Shown here: one piece after another, positions 22,901 through 31,900 of the stretch
How positions within the stretch are numbered: position 1 is the stretch's first letter
Layout of the letters: the number at the start of each line of letters is the position of its first letter
NCBI GenBank assembly: GCA_023362775.1
Contig: JALMGJ010000006.1
Location: 3,136,001 to 3,200,000, forward strand
Source: Charina bottae
Lineage: Eukaryota > Chordata > Lepidosauria > Squamata > Charinaidae
Direction of reading: 5' to 3'
Length of the DNA stretch: 64,000 bases
Notes under the pieces: generated by a model
Databases searched by the model: none
What the model was told of the DNA's origin: nothing
Seen by the model: only the letters and a program-made list of their open reading frames with translations
Position numbers and translations under genes: made by a program

Positions 22901-25900
22901 ATATCCTACGCCGATACATTACGACATCTGAAGTTCTTGGGAAGAACTCGATGCGAATGAAGGCCAACACCAGCTAAAGAACTGGCAGCTGCGATTTCAC
23001 GTTGTTGTGTGAAATCATAATCATAATCATAATCATAATCATAATCATAATCATGATCATGATCATGATCATGATCATGATCATAATAATTTTCATGGGA
23101 AAAGCTTCCTTCTGAATGCAAATTAGCATGTCAGAAGTTTAACCCTGCATACACACAGCTGGCCGGCCGCATTCAAGGAACATCAATGCTCCAGAACTCT
23201 ACATTGCACAAAACCTATGAAAAAATTCAGAGTTCACTTTTTCCTCCTGTTCCTCGTTCAATACTTTCAAAAAGCTGTTCCGCTCCCAGGAACATTCCCA
23301 ATATAATGAAGGAACCTGCGCTGACATTCAGTGCCTCTTCACAATCCCCCTCCACCGAGGATCTTTTAAACTCCAGATTGCTCCTCCACAATCACTTTAT
23401 TTTCCCCTCTTTCGCCAACTATAGCTGGAAGGTACTGTATTTCCCGGGTTCAGACCCCTGGGAGAGAGGGTGCCTTCCCCATCGTGAGTCACGTTCTCGT
23501 TTTAGGCCCTGGTGGATGAAGAATCTCGAGAGATGCACCTTAATCGACAAAGGGAATATGGCAGCAAGAATTTCAACTATGGTGCTTACCATGCCTTGGA
23601 ATCAGTAAGTTAGATGAGCGTGGCTGGGGAATTCTGGGAGTTGAAGTCCATCCATCTTAAAGTTGCCAAGGTTGAGAAACATTGGTCCAGACCAGCGGTC
23701 CCTAACCTTTCTGGCACCAGGGACTGGTTGTGGAAGAAAATTTTTCCACGGACTGGGGGGGGGGCGGGGTTTGCAGGCGGGAGCCAATTGTGCGCACCGG
23801 GGGCGGGGTTGCAGGCGGGAGCCAATTGTGCGCACCGGGGGCGGGGTTGCAGGCGGGAGCCAATTGTGCGCACCGGGGGTGGGGTTTGCAGGCGGGAGCC
23901 AATTGTGCACACCGGGGGGCAGGGTTTGCAGGCGGGAGCCAATCGCGTGCACCGGGGGCGGGTTTGCAGGAGGGAGCCCCACGGCCCACTTCCTAACAGG
24001 CCGCAGCCCACTAGTGGGCCGTGGACCACAGGTTGGGGACCCCTGGTCTAGACTAAAAAGGCAGCTTATATGTCAAACATGTGAATTTAACATATCCTTT
24101 TCTGCCCTCCCCAAAACTCCATCTATCTCCTCCTCTGTATCCATTTCCACCTTAGATTTACCAAGCTATGGATGATCTTGTGGCTGAGCACGCCCAGATC
24201 GTGAGCAAACTCCAGATTGGGGAGACGTATGAAAAACGACCTCTCTTTGTCCTCAAGGTAACGTTTGGGTCTGTATATTAAAACCCTGTGCCAACAATTA
24301 TTCCAAAATCTGGAGTGAATTCTTGCCTACTTCCAGTATTTTGACAGAATGAAATAAGTGCCTGAGTTTTCTATTCAATTTAAGGGCCTTTCCCAGTACC
24401 AAGTTATGGATCTCTTTTGCCATCCCTGAGTTGGCAAGGAACAACACCAACTCAATTTTTCTTGTCCCCGGTGCCATTCCTTTCCCTGGCTCACTTGCCT
24501 CTGTCCACAGAATCTGATCCCACCAAGGTCTTGGGTGATAAAGACTGAAAGTTTCTAGTCCTCTTGAGGCTGCCCCTTGGATGCTACTGGAGCTCTTATG
24601 GCAAAGGGATTAAAAAAAACCTCCTTTCCTCTCCCCTCCCTCCCTCCCTCTCCCCTCCCTCCCTCCCTCTCCCCTCCCTCTCCCCCTCCCTCCCTCCCTC
24701 CCTCCCTCCCTTCCTTCCTTCCTTCCTTCCTTCCTTCCTTCCTTCCTTCCTTCCTTCCTTCCTCTGACAGACAATATCTATTTATAGGCCCCTCTGTTGA
24801 TTTCCAAACCCTTGGTATATCCTTCAAAAGAACATGAGCACATACTTAAAACAATGAGACATTCAGAACGAAATTAGTATGTGAATTAAACGGTGTCCTA
24901 TTTATGAAATTTTGCATTTTGCACAGCTGTATTTTGAGCAACACAATTCCAAGAATTAACTAGACCCACCAAGAACTTCCAAAAAAGATGCACAAGTGTT
25001 CGGTATGCACAGCATCTCAAGAATGAACATGTGCAATCATTCCCGGATTTCCTTTCAAATGCATCTGAGGAGGGCATGTACAGTATATTTTAAAGGGGAA
25101 AATTGCTGCAGTGAAAAGATGTAAAAACAATGCCAAGCAAAGTTGGTTACCAGTACAAGCTGTGATCATCAGAAAGCAGTGGGGGGCAGCTGGAATTGCT
25201 AATTAATGCAGAATAGCTTGGACCCTCTCATTTAGATACTCATTCAGATGCATTTAAAGTGGTTAATCTACTGTACTGCACAGATGTCGAAGGCTTTATT
25301 TTTCAAGACATCATCGGTCACAGACTTAAATGCAATTAAATTAATTGAAATCTTTGGCTTTAAGTGTACTTACCTCAGCCCTGAACTGTCTTCTACATCA
25401 GAGTTTTTCAACCTTGGCAACTTTAAGATGGGTGGACTTCAACTCCCAGAATCCCCCAGCCAGCACTTAAGATGTGTGGACTTCCCCAGCATCCTGGCTG
25501 GGGAGTTCTGGGAGCTGAAGTCCACCCATTTTAAAGTTGCCAAGGTTGAAAATCACCGCTCCACATGTTGAGATGCTGACTCGGTGAAAATGTGCAAACT
25601 TTTCTGTATTTCGTATTGTTTCATTTTTCCTAGTCATTTGTATATTGGAGTCATAAAACATATTACTATATATACTGTATATCTGTTGCAACCTGTCCCA
25701 ATAACTGATTTTTTAAAATCCATTGTTTTAGATTTTAGGGATATTTTATTTGATGGTGTCACATGACAATCATTCTGTATTGCTGTTTTGCTGTGTCACT
25801 TTGCTGGGGGGGAAAAAGGACTATTTGTAAAGTCCGCATTCTGTCTGACAGTTCAGCACTGGGGGAGAGAGGCGCCATGCCATCTGGATCGATGCCGGGA

Positions 25901-28900
25901 TCCACGCTCGAGAATGGGTGACGCAGGCAACCGCTCTCTGGACGGCAAAAAAGGTCAGCTGCTATGGAAGTGTCCGAATGGCCGTGGTGGGAACGTTTGC
26001 ATCTGGCTATGCCCACTTTAGCGGCTGGTCCTGCCCACCTGGCAAGGCAACCCCTTGACCTCCCTCTTAAAGATGTGCACAGCCCCTGGCCACGTGATAT
26101 GTCGGGGTGCCAAGAGGTGCGCATCAGCTTCCTTCTTGAGGTTCCAAGAGCTCCAAGTTGGCATACCTTCATATACACCCATCACACTATTCCTCAAGTA
26201 AAGTGCAGAAACAGGGACGGAACGTAGCTCCCTTTTGTACCCAAGGAAGTGGGAGGATTTCAGGGTGCAAAATAGGGGCCTTAACCATGCAGAGACATGA
26301 AGAGGAGTCATGGGGGGTCTGGCCCCACTTGCTTTTGGAATAAAACCCTCAACCCTCCAAAGCTGGAAGTGGACCCCGAGTGAACACAAGTGGTGAAACC
26401 TGGATGAAAATTTGGCGTGAATCCACAAGGGGCTTCTGATAAGTGTGGACAGCTGCAAAAGCATTCTTGCGGGGGAGATGAGGGACATTTGCCCAGAAGA
26501 AGGTTCAGGCCTGGAGTTCCACCCCACCTTCAAGCCCGTCTCATCTCTCTTTTGGCCTCCTCAGATTGCCTCTGACTTTGGGAAGGATCCATCGGTGACC
26601 TCCCTCTTAAACACCATGGATATTTTTCTGCTGGTAGTTGCAAATCCTGACGGATACGTCTTCTCTCACACCAAAGTGAGTATCTGATCCCGAATTGCAG
26701 TGGGATGTCTCCTCTTTCAGTCTAGAGCAGAGTTTCTCAACCTCAGCAACTTTAAGATGGGTGGACTTCAACTCCCAGAATTCCCCAGCCAGCCATGCTG
26801 GCTGGGGAATTCTGGGAGTTGAAGTCCACCCATCTTAAAGCTGCCGAGGTTGAGAAACACCGTTCTAGAGCATCTCAGTCTTTTGCAATGACTTTTCTTT
26901 TTGGTTTGTTGTTGCTTCCAATGGCACCCCCTTTTTTTTCATGTTCAGAACCGTATGTGGAGAAAAACCCGCTCCAGGATTCCTGGCAGCAGATGCGTTG
27001 GAGTCGATCCCAACCGAAACTGGGATGCTGGCTTTGGGGGTAAAACTAGGCATTTCCTTCTCTGCGGCTAGTTCTTTAATTGTCTAATGCTGGTATTTCC
27101 CCTCTGTACAAACTCTGGGTCCTATTTTGCATCGGGGCTAAAATTCTAGTCTCTGTTGTTATTCCCTGCCCTGATCGGGAGGTTATTCGGGGTTTAAGTA
27201 CATTAAGCATCTTTAGGAGGGAAAGATACTGTTGTCCGAGTTTGTCTTAAAGCCACTGCGTAGCTTCCCCTGTCTGAGCTACTCTGTTTCGTACAGTTTA
27301 AAATTCCAGACTAAATAAACTAGAAGTCATGGCAACAGATTTGCATCCATCTCAATTAGCTGTGATGCAGCAAATAATTGATTGGCGGGATGCAGTACAT
27401 GGTCATCCTTATTCGGAATCATCAGAGGTAGGTAGCCAGATGTCATTCTGTGGGGTTCAAACCTTCTTCCAAGAATTGAACTCATGGGCCGTTGGATTTT
27501 TAGATGACTGTGGACAGTGCCTTGCCTTTAGGAGCTATCTAGGGCCTGGCCCTGTTGCAGGAAGAGATGTCTAGTATCTGTCAGGATGGTATCTACAGTC
27601 CACCTTCCCTTAAGTTTTCAGAAAGATCAAGTGAGAGAGAGAGAGAGTGACATCTGCATCTTCTGCTCCGAGAGCTTACAAGGAGGTGGACTGTAGATAC
27701 CATTCTGAAAGCAATCCTGGAACTGAATTGAGGAAACCACAGTGGCATTAACCATAAATCAGTGGGTCAAGCAAGCCTGCCTGATACTTCTCTTGAGTGA
27801 CCCACAGCCCTATGCAGGGATAAGAGCGAAATGCATCCTAGGAAATGGGTGTCTGGAGACCCCTCTGGATAGCAGACACGTTCATTTGCCTTGGACTCCG
27901 GTTGCATTTTGACCGGCTTCCTTTGGATTCCCACCTCGGCAGGACCCGGGGCCAGCGACGACCCCTGCTCTGACTCTTACCATGGACCCAGCGCCAACTC
28001 GGAAGTCGAAGTCCGCTCTGTTGTAGATTTTGTCAAGAGGCACGGGAATATCAAGGCATTTATCAGCATCCACAGCTACTCCCAGCTCCTGATGTACCCC
28101 TTTGGCTATAAATGCAACGAAGCTAAAGACGTGGAAGAACTGGTAAGGCTCCGGGTTCACCGGGCAGTGACCCTCGTAGGCTTTGCTTGCGGTTGGCTGA
28201 CTGGCTGCGTTCACACAACACACCTCACCAGGTCAGCTGCATTCACACAACATAATTAAGTTTAGTTAGGCTTCATCTTGCTGTTGCTTAGTTTTGCACC
28301 AATCCACCCAGCCTGTTTAGTTTTCAGCCCAAGGGCTACCAGATCTGGGCTGTAGTACAACAGATGATCACTAGATGGCAAGAAAGAGATACTGAAACAA
28401 GCTCTCTGCTGCCCCATAGTGAATGCATGAATATTTGCAGTCCAGATCTGGTAGCCTTATATCAGTGTTTCTCAACCTTGGCAACTTTAAGATGTGTGGA
28501 CTTCAACTCCCAGAATTCCCCAGCCAGCCACACATCTTAAAGTTTCCAAGGTTGAGAAACACTGCCTTATATGATTGGCTGGGTTCAAACACAGTGGTAT
28601 ACTATAAACCCTACAAACTAGGATGGCTAGATTCATGCAGCGTGCACGACCTGATCACTACAACCTAGATCTGGTAGCCTCATATTATATACATCCAGAA
28701 GGTCAGTTAACATCTGGCAGTTAAGCAACTCACACTGTAAGATGTGAACTTGATGATAAGGTTTGCTTGTTTTTTTAACTCCCTGTAGGATTAATAGGTA
28801 TTTGATAAACAAAAGGCTGCTAATAATGGTTGTTCTACCATGTGCTCCTAATTGAAAATCAGTTTTCATGTACGTGGAAGGTGTGCTTTCTAGCTGTGGG

Positions 28901-31900
28901 TTTGCAGGGGTCCCCAACCTTTTTGGTGCCAGGGACCGGTTTCAAAAGACGATTTTTCCGTGGACCGGGGGGGCGGGGTTTCCGGGATTTCTGCAGACCA
29001 GGGGGCGGGGTTTGCAGACGGGAGCCAATCGCACGCATCGGGGGGCGGGGTTTGCGGGCGGGAGCCAATCGCACGCATCGGGGGTCGGGGTTTGCGGGCG
29101 GGAGCCCCGCGGCCCAGTTCCTAACAGGCCTCGGCCCACAGGCTGGGGACCCCTGGGTTAAGGGACCATGTTCTGGAATAGATGCCACGTGGCTTCAGTG
29201 GCTGGAAGGCAAGTATCCCATTGACCTCAATGATATTGTCCTCTAAGTTGAATTGGATCTAAACCCTCTATCAGGACTCGCAGAAGGGAGAACCAGAAGC
29301 TCAAAAGAAGGTTTTCTTCAATATCCAAGATCCCGATTAGATAATATCACTACGAGGCCAATTTAGGATTGCCATTTTTATCAGAAAGTGGGCTATAAAT
29401 TTGACAAACCAGTTCATTAAGATTCCCATGCTCTCAAAATAGTCTGCAGGTTTTCAGCTTCCTCTGTTTCTTCTGCCTTTCCATGTTTGCATTGATTTTC
29501 CATTAATTGCATTAACTTTCCATTAATTCCTTGTGCTTTAAGAGGAATCAGCATTAAGGGAATTTCACAATCTTTGCCAAGGTCCTGTTTTGGGATGTTT
29601 TTTTTTTTTTTTGGACTTCCCAGTCTAATCTACTACTCTGGGATTCCTTTGTGACCTCCTCTCCCATCAAAGAATGAACCAGGACTGACCTTATTATATC
29701 ACTTCTGAGCTCAGACACTGTCAACTTCATGCAATTGTCTCGCTATTTCTCGCTATTCCCTATGTATTGAAATCACTGTTCTTTCTGATTGATTGATTCT
29801 GTGCCATCAAGTCGTTTTGGACTCCTAGCAACCACATAGATAGATTTTCTCCATCTTCTCCAGCCTGATCCTTCAAGTCTTCTAAGGTACATCCATCACC
29901 CCTGTAACTGAGTCCTTTCATGGAGCAGTTTGGCCATTATCTCTACCAGGTATTATCTTGATTGATTAATTACGTGCCATCAAATTGCTGTCAACTCTTA
30001 GTGACCACATAGATAGATTTTCGCCACGATGATCTGTCCCTAACCTGGTCCTTCAGGTCTCCCAACGGTGCCCCCATCGCCACTGTAACTGAGTCCATCT
30101 CCCTTGCTGCTGACCATCCTCTTCTTCTCTTTCCTTCCACCCTTCCCAGCATTAGGTCCTTCTCCAGAGAGCTGTGTCTTCGCATCATGTGTCCAAAGTA
30201 GGATAATTTGAGCCTGGCCATTTGTGCCTTGATGTGATAACCCCCAGTGTCAGAATTCCCAACAAAGAAATCCCTCAGGCAGTTACTCTAAAGGATCCAT
30301 TTATTCAGGATTAGTACACTTCAGGGCAGCAGAAGCCTCAAATAACAAAGCAATGGCAAAGACACCCATAAAAGCCCAGCCATAACAAACCAATTCCCAC
30401 TCCAAGGATCCCCCCTCCCTACGGAATGTCCCTCGGGGAGCAGGCGGTTATCGGCTCTCTCCAAGCGATGCAGAAGGCGAAGTCTCTGAAGCCAAGTAGA
30501 GCAGACCAGCAACCTACAGGCGTATAAAAGGCAAAAGCCTGGCAGACGAATATGTGAGGCTGACACTTGAGTGCATTGATTTGTTTGATGATCCATCGGT
30601 TTGCTTTCTTGGCTGTCCACGGTCTTCTCAGGCGTCTTCTCCAACACCAAAGTTCAAAAGCGTTAGTATTCTTCCTATCCTGCTTCTTCAAAGTCCAACG
30701 TTCACTTCCATAGAGTGTCACAGGGAATACCACAGCTTGCACAATTCTAATCCTAGTGGACTAAGAAAGTCCAGCACATAAAAAACGGGTGGCACGTCAG
30801 TTGCATCGCCATAGCCACCATCTTGCCTTTTTTGACCACACCCTGTGGATACCCCTGCCTCCAAGGGAGTCCAGATGGTTCACTTCTGATTTTCCTCCTA
30901 GGATGCGGTGGGAAAAGCAGCTGTCAACGCCTTGACTTCGCTGTACGGCACTCGCTATAAAGTGGGATCCATCTGCTCTGTCATTTGTAAGTTTTTGGAT
31001 ATATTTCAGCATGTGCTTCTTCTGGCGGGGAGGGGGGAGGTAATGAAATAAAAAATATTGCTCTGTTTAAATTGAACCCTTCTTTTCTTTCTCCTTTCCT
31101 TCTTTTGAACCCCTAATCCCCCTTGTTCCCCAACTGCTATTCAGCTCTGGTTGTCAACAGCCTCCTAAGAAAGTGAACTCCCACTCCCATCATCATCAGA
31201 CAGCATGGTCCTTGATGGCTGTGGATGATGGGAGCTGTGCATCATATACTGGGAAGGTGCGAAGTTAGGGAGGCTCAGAACATACTTGAGCAGCCCAGGT
31301 CAAGGCCTAGCAGAGGCATTCATACAACATACTAAGATGGGTTAGGTTTAACCTGGATAATTTGGGGGGTGCCCTATCTGCTGGATGAACGTAGCCTGTT
31401 TGTTTCTGGTCGAGTGGATCCTGTGAATCCAGTTGTTGTTGTTCAGTCGTTAAGTCGTGTCTGACTCTTCGTGACTCCATGGACCACAGCACGCCAGGCC
31501 TTCCTGTCCTCCACTGTCTCCCGGAGTTTACTCAAATTCATGTTCATTACATCGGTGATGCTATCTAACCATCTCATCCTCTGCCGTCCCCTTCTCCTTT
31601 TGCCTTCAGTCTTTCCCAGCATCAGGGTCTTTTCCAGTGAGTCCTCTCTTCGCATTAGGTGGCCAAAGTATTGGAGCTTCAGCTTCAGCATCTGTCCTTC
31701 CAATGAGCAGTCAGGGTTGATTTCCTTTAGGATTGACTGGTTTGACCTCCTTGCAGTCCAAGGGACTCTTAAGAGTCTTCTCCAGCACCACAGCTCGAAA
31801 GCATCAATTCTTCGGTGCTCAGCCTTCCTTATGGTCCAACTCTCACAGCCATACATTACTACTGGGAAAACCATAGCTTTAATTATCCATGGGGTTTTCT

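Noticed and set aside
23760..23960. CRISPR-like array of regularly repeated words
   Set aside because: The repeats are directly tandem, lie between hAT termini with a target duplication and have no unique spacers.
27329..27574. 81-codon ATG frame in CPA2 intron 8 as an extra exon
   Set aside because: Phases of exons 8 and 9 already match and the total equals the normal CPA2 length of 419 residues.
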